64,000 bases of DNA from Bacteroidota bacterium. Lineage in GTDB: Bacteria; Bacteroidota; Bacteroidia; UKL13-3. The notes under the pieces were generated by a model. It was not told the DNA's origin. It made no database searches and worked only from the letters and a program-made list of their open reading frames with translations. Made by a program: the position numbers and the translations under genes. The stretch spans positions 1 through 64,000 of the forward strand of contig JAIYCU010000001.1 of assembly GCA_027487835.1 (NCBI GenBank), in the 5' to 3' direction. This document shows, in pieces, positions 36,307 through 45,655 of the stretch (positions are counted from its first letter, which is position 1; the number at the start of each line of letters is the position of its first letter).

Positions 36307-38577
36307 CTAAAGGGTTATGGTCATTTGAACAAAAATACTGCGTCCCCAACTTACAGGCATAAGGCTACCACCTCCATGCACTGCGCCGCCGCTGGCTGCA
36401 TTGTTTATGTTTGTTACATTTAAAATATTTTTGGCTCCTGCTGTAAATGCTATCTTATTTTTATAAAAACTTTTAGTAGTACTTGCATCTAATAAACTAT
36501 ACGCGGCTATTAAGCTTTGTTCCACTTCATTGTTTTGATTGACAAAATATCCTGGTAAAGCGCCATTGTATTTACCAAAAATATTGATTTGCGCCAATAG
36601 TTTTGGAATAAGGTAACTCACATTTAATCGGTATTCTGGGGTGTAAGCGTATGGCTCAACATTAGCATGCGTATTTGCCATGATATTATATCTGGCACTA
36701 TAAGTATAGCCTCCATTAACGCTAAAGGATTGGTATTTAAATTCACCTTGAAGGTTAATACCAAAAGTTTTATAAGTCTCAAGGTTAATGTAAGTGTATA
36801 GTGGCGGAGTTGTATTTGGGTTTACAATAGCCAAACTTATCATGTTATAAATATGATTGAAGAATAGGGAAGTTTCGAAATTTAAAATATGTTTTTCAAA
36901 GGCTTTTCTTCCGCCTAATACCATGTTAAAGTTATGAGAGTTTTCGGCTTTTAAATTTTGATTACCTTGAATGCTATGATTAAAATCAAAGAAGAAGAGA
37001 TTTAGCTCTTTCAAAGAGGGCGCTCTAAACCCATTGCCATAAGAAGCTCTTAAGGTCCAAATTGGACTGATATCATATTTGATATTTAAGGAGGGCACCA
37101 GCGGAGCATTGAACCTGCTGTTATAGGCTAATCTTGCGGCTGGCATAATTTTTAGGCGCGCCAATGGTTTCCATTCCATGCTCAAAAAAGTGGCAGCATC
37201 CATTACAGCTGGGTTGCCAGCCATTCGGTCGCCTGTTCCAATTTCATAAACAACATCATAACCCAATTGATAATTGAGTCGTTGGTGTTGTTTGGTACTG
37301 TAAGTTCCCCTGAAGTTAAAGTTGCTAAATTTAATCCTACTTTGGTCGTCTTCTACTGGAATAAGATTCTCATTAAGGGTAACTAAATCTTTTCTGTACA
37401 AGGACTTTTTTCTGTCAAAAATAGAGTAAGCATTTATCAAGTTTAAATTGGCCTTACTTTTAAATTTTAAATTTAAAAATACAAAATTGTTAAGCCTTTT
37501 GGTTGCATAATAATCATCAAATGCATAGGCATCATAACTAGTAATGGTAGGTAAGCCTTTATTGCTTACTGTCTCATCAAAAAAGGAGGATTGATACGTT
37601 ATTTCCCCATTTCTAAATGAATAGGTGTAATTTAAGTCGGCAAAGTATTGTGTTTTAGGCAACCATTGTTGTTTGCGTTCAAAGTAAGATTCGTAGGCTG
37701 TATTGGTAATGGCAGGTGCAATATTTTGCGCTCTATATTGATTACTTGTAAAGCCATCAAAGAAGTTTCTCCCAGCGCCCATTTTCAGGGCATGTTGTTT
37801 TTTGCGAATCCCTAGACTGGTATTTACATTGTATTGCCCTACGCTTTCTGTATAGGCTTGCAAGCTGCCACTTATTTTTGTTTTGAGTTGTTTCTTGCTA
37901 ATTAAATTAATAACTCCACCCAAGGCATCCGTGCCATAAACAACGCTCATGGGGCCTTCTATGATTTCCACGCGTTCTATATTGCTAAGGTTAAGCTGAC
38001 TCAAATCTATGTTGCCATTTACTCTTCCAACAATAGGCACACCATCAATTAAAATTTTAATATTCTGTCCTGATATCCCTTGGAGCGAGAGTCCAGCGCC
38101 TAATATATTATCTTGAGAAACCCTAACATTAAGTTCGTTCGCCAATAAATCTTTAAGGTTAACGGCACCTTGTGCTTGAATTCTTTTTTGATCTATAATT
38201 CTAACTTTTTGTAAAGATTGCTGGGTGCTGGTTTTTTCATATTCTCCAGTTATTACAAACTCCTCTAAATCATTGGGTGTTTCACCTAGCACGATGGATT
38301 GTTTAACTCCCGGCACTAAAACTAGTTTCTTGAGTTCAAACCCAATTTTTTTTACGGTAGCTTCATAAGTTCCGCCACTTGGTATATTCACCCATCCCTT
38401 AGCATCAGAATAAAGTATTTCTGTTCTGTTTTTGCAGGGCCCTTCAATACACTTCACATATACCATAGCACCTTCTAGCGGGTTGCCAGATTTTTGAAGA
38501 ACCTGCAAAACACTTTGTGCCTTTATTTGGGTAAAGGCACAAAGTGAAAAGAGTAATATAAGTTTAAAATACTTCAA
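36307..38577 (-). CDS. TonB-dependent outer-membrane receptor, HmuR-like (heme)
   Basis: This 756-residue protein has a signal peptide (1-20), an N-terminal carboxypeptidase-like beta domain (about 22-95), a plug domain (about 115-235, with LNVRVSQDNILGAGLSLQG and GPMSVVYGTDALGGVINLI) and a beta-barrel. In the barrel, FRAPSLKEL followed by GNQNLKAE matches the FRAP/NPxL box typical of heme receptors. Heme enters using TonB-ExbBD energy. It sits between two HmuY-like proteins, 4 bp from one and 9 bp from the other. Substrate is inferred from the box and the neighbours. Confidence 0.9.
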   Translation of the reverse strand: MKYFKLILLFSLCAFTQIKAQSVLQVLQKSGNPLEGAMVYVKCIEGPCKNRTEILYSDAKGWVNIPSGGTYEATVKKIGFELKKLVLVPGVKQSIVLGETPNDLEEFVITGEYEKTSTQQSLQKVRIIDQKRIQAQGAVNLKDLLANELNVRVSQDNILGAGLSLQGISGQNIKILIDGVPIVGRVNGNIDLSQLNLSNIERVEIIEGPMSVVYGTDALGGVINLISKKQLKTKISGSLQAYTESVGQYNVNTSLGIRKKQHALKMGAGRNFFDGFTSNQYRAQNIAPAITNTAYESYFERKQQWLPKTQYFADLNYTYSFRNGEITYQSSFFDETVSNKGLPTITSYDAYAFDDYYATKRLNNFVFLNLKFKSKANLNLINAYSIFDRKKSLYRKDLVTLNENLIPVEDDQSRIKFSNFNFRGTYSTKQHQRLNYQLGYDVVYEIGTGDRMAGNPAVMDAATFLSMEWKPLARLKIMPAARLAYNSRFNAPLVPSLNIKYDISPIWTLRASYGNGFRAPSLKELNLFFFDFNHSIQGNQNLKAENSHNFNMVLGGRKAFEKHILNFETSLFFNHIYNMISLAIVNPNTTPPLYTYINLETYKTFGINLQGEFKYQSFSVNGGYTYSARYNIMANTHANVEPYAYTPEYRLNVSYLIPKLLAQINIFGKYNGALPGYFVNQNNEVEQSLIAAYSLLDASTTKSFYKNKIAFTAGAKNILNVTNINNAASGGAVHGGGSLMPVSWGRSIFVQMTITL

Positions 38578-38586
38578 TCCTTTAAA

Positions 38587-39822
38587 TTAGCGTGCAATCA
38601 CAATTTTACTAACCGCGCGATAGCCATTGCTTTCTAAACTTAATAAGTAAATGCCTTCGTTTAATTGACTAACTGGTAATTGTAGTTCTTGCATGCCTTT
38701 GTTTACCTCATAAGTTTGTTCTGCTACTAAACGTCCGTTTAAGTCGGTTATGTGTAGGATTGCAGAATTAAGGGTAGTATTATCTAGCACAACTTGAATG
38801 GTTTCATTGGCTGGCGTAGGGTAAACGGCTAATTTAGCCAATGTATTTTTGGTTTGATCCAATAAGCCAACAGTAAATAGTTTTTGTTTGTTGAAGTATG
38901 ATTTTCCAGCCTGTGAACCGCTAAAACCTGTAAACCAAAGTTTCCAAATATCTCCATCTTTAGCACTTACAAAATATACCATTGAATCAGCAATTTTCCA
39001 TTGGAAGGTGTTGTTGTCAAATGATTTCCAATCTGCACCAATCACAGAAATACTGCGCGCAAATGCGTTTGATTTGTAATCTAAATAAGTTGCTTTATCA
39101 ATGCCTGCAACTTTACTTGCAACCACACCACGGTTATTTAATACGCCTGTAGAAGGGTAATAAATCTGTTGCGCAGGTTGTAGAGAGTTATACCTTGTAA
39201 AAACAAAATCCCAAGTAGAATCAATTGGTTCTCTGTATTCAACTTTACCCGTTAAGAGGTTAACATAGCCAAAGTTATTTCTACGAATATTGGTATTTAA
39301 AATTTCAAGGGTGGTGTCTAAGGTTGGGGTTCCAATTCTAATTTTCCAATTGCCATAATCTTTTTCAATTACCCAAAGTTTAATCCAAGTATTTCCTTGC
39401 TTTATTAAGAATAGGGAATCTCCTGTAACTTTATGGGTAATGGTATTGTATGCACCCCAGCTGCAATATGGGCTATCAAAAGTTCTGTTAAATGCACCAA
39501 TGTCCCAACTGGTATCAGTATTAAAAACTTCCATGCCTGCATTATTGCTGTCTAAACTAGCCCAAGCACTAGTATCCCTATTGGTTAAAAATCCCCTAGT
39601 TGCATTGGTAGAGTTAATAAAAATCCCATCACTAATAAATCCGCTGCGAAAGGCAAGATGCCAGTTATTGTTAGGAGCTTCAGCAATTTTGCCATTTTCT
39701 AAGCTGTAGAAAATGTCTTTTCCATAACCAGGCCCCATGGCTGCAGAATCGCTCACGATGGCTTGGGCAGAAATCATTTGGGTAGTAAAGGCTAATGAAA
39801 GAAGTAAAAGTAGTTTTTTCAT
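38587..39822 (-). CDS. HmuY-like protein with type IX secretion C-terminal sorting domain
   Basis: This 411-residue protein has a Sec signal peptide (about 1-19, ISAQ), a HmuY-like central region (GKDIFYSLENGKI, NNNWHLAFRSG, TWDFVFTRYNSL), and a C-terminal type A sorting domain (about 335-411) with LAVYPTPANETIQV, ILHITDLNGRLV and LNEGIYLLSLESNG. The last domain sends proteins through the type IX secretion system to the cell surface or medium. It heads the run and should act as a released or surface heme-binding protein. It has a paralogue three genes on (35307-36302), anchored as a lipoprotein. Confidence 0.88.
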   Translation of the reverse strand: MKKLLLLLSLAFTTQMISAQAIVSDSAAMGPGYGKDIFYSLENGKIAEAPNNNWHLAFRSGFISDGIFINSTNATRGFLTNRDTSAWASLDSNNAGMEVFNTDTSWDIGAFNRTFDSPYCSWGAYNTITHKVTGDSLFLIKQGNTWIKLWVIEKDYGNWKIRIGTPTLDTTLEILNTNIRRNNFGYVNLLTGKVEYREPIDSTWDFVFTRYNSLQPAQQIYYPSTGVLNNRGVVASKVAGIDKATYLDYKSNAFARSISVIGADWKSFDNNTFQWKIADSMVYFVSAKDGDIWKLWFTGFSGSQAGKSYFNKQKLFTVGLLDQTKNTLAKLAVYPTPANETIQVVLDNTTLNSAILHITDLNGRLVAEQTYEVNKGMQELQLPVSQLNEGIYLLSLESNGYRAVSKIVIAR

Positions 39823-40045
39823 TTTTGATATTTAATGTGGGTGCAAATAAAATTCCTTCTAGGCAGAACAACAGCTAACTTTTATCATATTTTGGGTTTG
39901 TGACATTATTTTGACGTAAGTATTTTCAAGGTTTTACATGACATTTACATAATTAGTAAAATTAGGCCTTTTGGCAACTTATTTAAGTTACTTTTTTGAC
40001 AATCCTATAAGATTTAATACTAATATTGCCTCCAAAATTAAAGTG

Positions 40046-41242
40046 ATGAAACCTGTATATATTGTGGATGCGGTACGCACACCTATTGGTAAGTTTGGTG
40101 GTGCTTTAAGTACCATTCGCCCAGATGATTTGGCAGCCTTGGCCATCAAAGCTTTGGTCGCTAGAAATCCTAGCATCGACCTATCGCTTATTGAAGATGT
40201 GATTTTTGGTGCAGCCAACCAAGCGGGCGAAGACAACCGCGATGTAGCCCGAATGGCATTACTATTGGCAGGATTGCCCACTACTATTGGCGGAAATACA
40301 GTAAACAGACTATGTGCCAGTGGCCTCCAAAGTATTATTGATGCCTCACGTGCCATAGAAGTTGGGGATGGTGAGATTTATATTGCGGGTGGTGTAGAAA
40401 GTATGACCCGCGCCCCATTTGTGATGGCAAAAGCGGATGCGGCTTTTAGCAGAACCCCAGAAATATATGATACCACCATTGGTTGGCGTTTTACCAATAA
40501 GGCTTTAGCGGCCCTCTATCACCCATACAGCATGGGCGAAACGGCAGAGAATGTAGCCCAACAATGGAAGGTGAGCCGTGAAGACCAAGATGTTTTTGCC
40601 TACCAATCCCAAATTAAGTACCAAGCCGCGCACGTGGCTGGAAAATTTGCAGATGAAATGGTTCCGGTTGCCATTCCACAAAAAAAGGGAGATCCCAAAC
40701 TATTTGATAAAGATGAACACCCACGCTTAAGTTCATTGGAAGAACTGGCGAAGCTTAAACCTGCATTTCGCAAGGATGGCTCGGTAACTGCTGGCAATGC
40801 CAGTGGCATAAATGATGGGGCTGCGGCCTTGTTTTTGGCCAGTGAAGAAATGGTAAAGCAGTTTAATCTTGCGCCCATTGCCCGCATTGCAGGCAGAGCC
40901 ATTGCCGGGGTTGATCCTTCAATTATGGGAATAGGTCCTGTACCCGCCACCCAAAAGGCCCTTAAAAGAGCCGGAATTGGGGTGAATGATTTAGGCTTAG
41001 TAGAGCTCAATGAGGCATTTGCCTCTCAAGGGTTGGCGTGTATGAGAGAGCTAGAACTCAATCCAGATATTGTAAATGTAAACGGAGGTGCCATTGCCCT
41101 TGGTCATCCATTAGGTGCAAGCGGGTCTAGAATATCTACCAGCCTCTTGCACGAAATGAAAAGACGCAAGGTAAAGTATGGCTTGGCAACTATGTGCATT
41201 GGCGTTGGCCAAGGTGCTGCCGTTGTTTATGAGCTTTGTTAA
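40046..41242 (+). CDS. Acetyl-CoA acyltransferase (3-oxoadipyl-CoA thiolase-like)
   Basis: This 398-residue thiolase starts at the ATG at 40046 (MKPVYIVDAVRTPIGKFGG), not at the TTG 75 bp upstream. It has the nucleophile Cys in NRLCASGL, His in GGAIALGHPLGASG and the second Cys in MCIGVGQG. The segment FGAANQAGEDNRDVARMALLLAGLP matches the PcaF/PaaJ group, which cleave 3-oxoadipyl-CoA to succinyl-CoA and acetyl-CoA. No aromatic-degradation genes lie beside it, so a general beta-oxidation role is also possible. Its codons are richer in G+C than those of the neighbouring island genes. Confidence 0.93.
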   Translation: MKPVYIVDAVRTPIGKFGGALSTIRPDDLAALAIKALVARNPSIDLSLIEDVIFGAANQAGEDNRDVARMALLLAGLPTTIGGNTVNRLCASGLQSIIDASRAIEVGDGEIYIAGGVESMTRAPFVMAKADAAFSRTPEIYDTTIGWRFTNKALAALYHPYSMGETAENVAQQWKVSREDQDVFAYQSQIKYQAAHVAGKFADEMVPVAIPQKKGDPKLFDKDEHPRLSSLEELAKLKPAFRKDGSVTAGNASGINDGAAALFLASEEMVKQFNLAPIARIAGRAIAGVDPSIMGIGPVPATQKALKRAGIGVNDLGLVELNEAFASQGLACMRELELNPDIVNVNGGAIALGHPLGASGSRISTSLLHEMKRRKVKYGLATMCIGVGQGAAVVYELC

Positions 41243-41703
41243 TTGGTTTTGGGTTGAACCAAATATAAAATAAAGTTTCTTGGACTTTCATATTCCATCA
41301 AACTGCGCGTTAAGTTGGTGTAAACTGATTTTGGTTCAGCCCAATACTTATTGTTTACCACAAACTTAAATTCTACTTGCGATTTTCCTTTAAAATCAGA
41401 AAGCTTCATGCGGTACTCATACACCTCACCTACCTTTTTCATTTGAAAATTTTTGGCTGTGGTCATCCAACCGTTAAATTCTCCGCATAGCGTAACTTCC
41501 TTAATTTTGACATTTTGTTTGCTCCGCCACATGCCATAAGAAGTGGTAAAGTCGCTGTATTCGGATGGGTCAAAGCTAAAGATTACTTCATCTTGCTCTA
41601 TGCGATAGCCGCCAATTTTTACATTGGCAGTAGTGTCATTGGATTGTGCTTTTAAACCAATTAAACATCCTAAAAGGATTAGGGTACTCAACATTTTTTT
41701 CAT
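41239..41703 (-). CDS. Small secreted protein with a CBM48/AMPK-type glycogen-binding-like fold
   Basis: This 154-residue protein (from the ATG at 41703) has a signal peptide ending GLKAQ (about residue 20). Its second half has the E-set strand pattern of AMPK/CBM48 domains: VTLCGEFNGW, then EYRMKL, then VEFKFVVNNKYWAEP. In known relatives, the W of FNGW and the W of YWAEP line the glycan site. It has no catalytic partner domain. It may bind glycan or protein in the periplasm. It shares TTAA stops with the thiolase. Confidence 0.72.
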   Translation of the reverse strand: MKKMLSTLILLGCLIGLKAQSNDTTANVKIGGYRIEQDEVIFSFDPSEYSDFTTSYGMWRSKQNVKIKEVTLCGEFNGWMTTAKNFQMKKVGEVYEYRMKLSDFKGKSQVEFKFVVNNKYWAEPKSVYTNLTRSLMEYESPRNFILYLVQPKTN

Positions 41704-41833
41704 TGTTTTCTCATTTTGATGGAACAAGAATAGCTGTTTTAGTTCTTCGTCTAAATTTCAAATGTACCAGTATGCATTTTTAATCTCCCAACTTTAATTT
41801 TCAGGATGCAAACTAAAATTAGCCAATTGGGAT

Positions 41834-42736
41834 TTAATAATACAACCAATGTCCTTGCCAATCACCTTTGGTATTAAATGAAAGGGCAGGGAAGGGAACT
41901 TTAATCATAAACATATGGTTGAATACCTTTTTAAGGGTTTTGTTTTTACAAGGGATTTTCCCAAAGTCTATGTCCAATGACAATACAAATTTTCTATACC
42001 GTTCTGTGGTAGGTATGCCCACGCCTCTATAGCTTTTTCTGTTTTCAAATTCCCCAAACATACCGCCCGCACCATATCCAACTGCTAAGTTTAGCCACTG
42101 TGGTATCTTATTGCTTTTGCTAAAATGATGCAATCCAAAACTCAACCAATAGGTATGTCCATTATAATCATAAAATACTTGATTAAAACCTGCGCCTAAA
42201 TAACCGTTGGCTTGCTTGGCATATGGACTTGGAGAAAAACTAAATTTGTATTTAACAGGGATGTCTTTAAACAACAATCCCTGTGTTATAATTAGGCCTG
42301 AACCCAATGCGTTTGCCCCAATATCGCTCCAAGAAAAGCCCCAGCCGGGATACAAACCATCCCAAATTTCGATGGGTAATTGCAACAAAAAGCCCACACT
42401 GCCACCTAATAGTGCAGCCTTTGTGTTAGATACCCCTGCCCATTTTAAGGATTTATACCCTACATAACTTCCCATATAAGCACCATATACATGCCCCATT
42501 TTGTCTATTTGTTGATAGCCTTTTGAATCATTGTAAAATTGAAACCCAGTAGGTGTTTGGTCCTTGTACCACACATTTTGTAAATAATATAGCAATCCAA
42601 TTTCAGTAGCAGTAATGCTTGCAGCAACAGTCCGCACTCGATTTTTATTATACAAGGAATCCTGTGCTTTGCTTGGGCCAAGAAAAACTATTGATAGTAA
42701 AAGCAAACTGATTTTTATTTTTAGGTTTAAATTCAT
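41834..42736 (-). CDS. DUF2279 family membrane/outer-membrane protein
   Basis: This 300-residue protein has a signal peptide (about 1-24) and the DUF2279 core: KMGHVYGAYMGSYVGYKSLKWAG (given here in parts: KMGHVYGAYMG and YKSLKWAG), LPIEIWDGLYPGWGFSWSDIGANALGSG. The domain resembles the YfiM family of E. coli. The middle has two hydrophobic spans; the C-terminal part looks like outer-membrane strands. Function is not known. It is divergent from the WG-repeat-like gene, with a 22-bp spacer. Confidence 0.82.
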   Translation of the reverse strand: MNLNLKIKISLLLLSIVFLGPSKAQDSLYNKNRVRTVAASITATEIGLLYYLQNVWYKDQTPTGFQFYNDSKGYQQIDKMGHVYGAYMGSYVGYKSLKWAGVSNTKAALLGGSVGFLLQLPIEIWDGLYPGWGFSWSDIGANALGSGLIITQGLLFKDIPVKYKFSFSPSPYAKQANGYLGAGFNQVFYDYNGHTYWLSFGLHHFSKSNKIPQWLNLAVGYGAGGMFGEFENRKSYRGVGIPTTERYRKFVLSLDIDFGKIPCKNKTLKKVFNHMFMIKVPFPALSFNTKGDWQGHWLYY

Positions 42737-42758
42737 TTATATTTACTTTTTTAAGTGT

Positions 42759-43754
42759 ATGAACAAAATGAAATATTCAAAGAGCAAATTACGCATCCCT
42801 TCACAAAAAATGATAAGAAGTTTAAGTTTAATTTGTATCCTATTTTTTGCTTTTTCTGTGTCGGGTCAAACCGTTAAAGCCTTTAAAGAAGGTTCCTTAT
42901 ACGGCGTTCAATTTTTAGACAATGAAGAAAAAGTAATTAAAATTATACGTCCTCAATTTGAAGACCTTGCCATGATGGTAAAAACACGCATTGGAGGTGT
43001 AGACCTTGGCGAAGGATATTTATCGTGCCGCTTTTGGAGCGATACCGAGTTTATTGAAGTGCCCATTGATCCTAACGACCCAGAGAAAGTAGTGGTGCAA
43101 TTAGAAGTGAATGATAGAAAAATATACTTGCCCAAAAAGCCTATTATGGCGAAACTTAATGGCAAATGGGGCCTCATAAATGAAGAAGGATTGCTATTAA
43201 AACCCCATGTGTATGATGAAATTATAGACCTTTCTAAAAACAAATGGGAAGGCATAACAGAAGAACGTTTGCCCTTGCTTTTATTGAGTAATGGCAAAGA
43301 ATTGAGTTTAATTGATGCCTTAGATATTACAATTATTAAACCACAGCAATTTCCGCCATACTTCGGCGGTTTAAAAAGAAAAGCAGATGCCATAGAGTTA
43401 TGTTATTTTGGTAATTATTTATTGATAAATGAAGGGGGTGTTTTGGCTGATTCTATTATTAAAGTGCCTGCTGTAAAGGTGCAAGAAAATGGCAAAACAG
43501 TGGTGAAAGAGCCTGCCTATAGTTATAGTATTTACGTGTATAAGAAGGGTAAGTTTAACGTTTTGAACCTAAACACAGGTAATATGTTATGGGAAAAATC
43601 TAGAAACAACGTTGAAATTACCCTAAAAGACGGCGAAGGAAATCCCTATTTTGAAAGCCTAAACCCAAGAATACCAAAGTCGGTTGGCAAGTATCAAGAG
43701 AATTTGAGATTAGGCATCAACCCTGCAGTGGTTGAATTTGTAGGTAAGGATTAA
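42759..43754 (+). CDS. Secreted WG-repeat-like protein
   Basis: This 331-residue protein has a signal peptide ending FSVSGQ. The clearest signal peptide begins at an internal ATG (42810, MIRSLSL), so 42810 is a possible start; I keep 42759 as the first ATG after the spacer. A WG-type repeat is seen at KLNGKWGLINEEGLLLKPHVYDEI (in parts: LNGKWGLINEEG and LLLKPHVYD). Other strands are looser. Function is unknown. It lies 67 bp before isocitrate dehydrogenase. Confidence 0.72.
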   Translation: MNKMKYSKSKLRIPSQKMIRSLSLICILFFAFSVSGQTVKAFKEGSLYGVQFLDNEEKVIKIIRPQFEDLAMMVKTRIGGVDLGEGYLSCRFWSDTEFIEVPIDPNDPEKVVVQLEVNDRKIYLPKKPIMAKLNGKWGLINEEGLLLKPHVYDEIIDLSKNKWEGITEERLPLLLLSNGKELSLIDALDITIIKPQQFPPYFGGLKRKADAIELCYFGNYLLINEGGVLADSIIKVPAVKVQENGKTVVKEPAYSYSIYVYKKGKFNVLNLNTGNMLWEKSRNNVEITLKDGEGNPYFESLNPRIPKSVGKYQENLRLGINPAVVEFVGKD

Positions 43755-43821
43755 ATCATTTTCTATATACCAATTTTTGGCTAATATTGAGCCTGAAAAT
43801 TACTCATATTTATAGATAGAA

Positions 43822-45048
43822 ATGGCAAAAATTAAAGTAGACAATCCTGTTGTAGAGCTGGATGGTGACGAGATGACTCGTATTATTTGGAAGTTTATTA
43901 AAGACAAATTAATTCTTCCTTATTTAGATTTAGATATTAAGTACTATGACCTTGGCATGGAGTACCGCGATGAAACCAATGACCAAGTTACAATTGATGC
44001 CGCAGAGGCCATCAAAAAATACAGTGTTGGTATTAAATGCGCTACTATCACACCTGATGAACAACGCGTAAAGGAGTTTAACCTTAAACAAATGTGGAAG
44101 AGCCCAAATGGTACCATTCGTAATATTTTGGATGGAACTGTTTTTCGTGAACCTATTGTGTGCAGCAATGTACCACGTTTGGTGCCCAACTGGACTGCCC
44201 CAATCATGATTGGCCGTCATGCTTTTGGCGACCAATACCGCGCGACGGATTTTGTGACCAAAGGAAAAGGTAAACTTACCGTGAAGTTTGAAGGCGAAGA
44301 TGGAACTGTGCAAGAATATGAAGTGTACAATTATAAAGGAGATGGGGTAGCACTTACCATGTACAATACAGATGAAAGCATCAAGGGCTTTGCACATTCA
44401 TGCTTTAACATGGCCCTTAGCAAAAAATGGCCTTTATACCTTTCAACCAAAAATACCATTTTGAAAAAATATGATGGTAGGTTCAAAGATATTTTTGAAG
44501 AGATTTATATTAGCGATTACAAAGCACAATTTGAAGCAGCAGGCATTACCTACGAACACCGTTTAATTGATGACATGGTGGCTTCTGCTCTTAAGTGGAA
44601 TGGTAATTTTGTATGGGCTTGCAAGAACTATGATGGCGATGTGCAAAGCGATACCGTAGCGCAAGGTTTTGGTTCTTTAGGTTTAATGACTTCTGTATTG
44701 GTTACCCCTGATGGCAAAACCATGGAAGCAGAAGCTGCCCATGGAACCGTTACGCGCCACTTCCGCGACCATCAAAACGGAAAGCCTACATCTACCAACC
44801 CAATTGCCAGCATTTTTGCATGGACAAGAGGTTTAGCCTTTAGAGGTAAATTAGACAATAACCAAGCCCTCATTAATTTCTGTACTGCTTTAGAAGAAGT
44901 ATGCATAGAAACGGTAGAGAGTGGCAAAATGACCAAAGACTTAGCTGTGTGTATTCATGGCAATAAAGTTGCTCATGGCCAACATTACTTATATACCGAA
45001 GAGTTTTTAGATGCCTTAGACCAAGGCTTAAAAGCTAGGTTAGGATAA
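43822..45048 (+). CDS. icd: NADP-dependent isocitrate dehydrogenase (dimeric, eukaryote-like type)
   Basis: This 408-residue enzyme matches the type II isocitrate dehydrogenase group: [13 protein letters not shown] near the start, [36 protein letters not shown] with the substrate-binding Ser-Asn-Arg, LIDDMVA, and [10 protein letters not shown] followed by [14 protein letters not shown]. It makes 2-oxoglutarate, CO2 and NADPH. It is a single-gene unit closed by a hairpin terminator. Confidence 0.97.
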   Translation: MAKIKVDNPVVELDGDEMTRIIWKFIKDKLILPYLDLDIKYYDLGMEYRDETNDQVTIDAAEAIKKYSVGIKCATITPDEQRVKEFNLKQMWKSPNGTIRNILDGTVFREPIVCSNVPRLVPNWTAPIMIGRHAFGDQYRATDFVTKGKGKLTVKFEGEDGTVQEYEVYNYKGDGVALTMYNTDESIKGFAHSCFNMALSKKWPLYLSTKNTILKKYDGRFKDIFEEIYISDYKAQFEAAGITYEHRLIDDMVASALKWNGNFVWACKNYDGDVQSDTVAQGFGSLGLMTSVLVTPDGKTMEAEAAHGTVTRHFRDHQNGKPTSTNPIASIFAWTRGLAFRGKLDNNQALINFCTALEEVCIETVESGKMTKDLAVCIHGNKVAHGQHYLYTEEFLDALDQGLKARLG

Positions 45049-45061
45049 TTTGCCAAACATA

Positions 45062-45100
45062 AAAAAGGGCTGCAAGATTAAACTGGCAGCCCTTTTTTTT
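45062..45100. terminator. Rho-independent terminator after icd, likely bidirectional
   Basis: AAAAAGGGCTGC pairs with GCAGCCCTTTTT across a 14-base loop, with a T-tail after and an A-tail before. It ends icd and, read backward, the convergent SRPBCC gene, whose stop it touches. Confidence 0.88.
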
Positions 45101-45635
45101 ATGGTTTGTTCTCCATGATTTTTTTGAGATTGACTAAGCTTTCATTCATGTCTTTTGCCAAAAGTTTTTCAATAAAAGGCAACAATACATTCAAAGGATA
45201 CTTCATTTCGCTGTCATTTGTCCAGCTAATTTGAGCATTTCCATTGCCCAAGTCTTCAATGTCCATTATAGAAATTGCCAAGCCTTCAATGGGTCTTTTA
45301 AATCTAATTTCTGTTACTACCTGTTTGTTTTCTATGAGTGATTTAATCTCTTGCTCGCCTTCACCCGCTTTTTTGTTTCCATTCCAGCCATAAACAAAGC
45401 CTAGTTCGCCATCTTGTCCTTTAAATATGCGCTGCATGTTGGGCTCAACCATCACCCACTTGTTAAAGCGGTCTTGGTTTTTTAAGTGCCTCACAAAATC
45501 ATACGCCGCTGCAGCTTGGGTATTCATTTCAATTTTACAAATAATGCTATACTTTCGGCGCATCACAAGGGCTGCAAGTAGCAATAAAGCAATCAATGCC
45601 AATAAGCTTAAGAGTAGGAGTTTGAGTATTAACAT
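45099..45635 (-). CDS. SRPBCC-family protein with an N-terminal membrane anchor
   Basis: This 178-residue protein has one N-terminal membrane span (about 4-25) followed by a START/Bet v1-like (SRPBCC) domain: AAYDFVRHLKNQDRFNKWV, GFVYGWNGNKKAGEGEQ and ISWTNDSEMKYPLNVLLPF. The last segment matches the polyketide-cyclase/dehydrase type common in bacteria. The domain forms a hydrophobic pocket. Ligand unknown. It follows an alpha/beta hydrolase gene on the same strand with a 20-bp spacer. Confidence 0.85.
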   Translation of the reverse strand: MLILKLLLLSLLALIALLLLAALVMRRKYSIICKIEMNTQAAAAYDFVRHLKNQDRFNKWVMVEPNMQRIFKGQDGELGFVYGWNGNKKAGEGEQEIKSLIENKQVVTEIRFKRPIEGLAISIMDIEDLGNGNAQISWTNDSEMKYPLNVLLPFIEKLLAKDMNESLVNLKKIMENKP

Positions 45636-45655
45636 TTCTATTATAAATTATTGAA

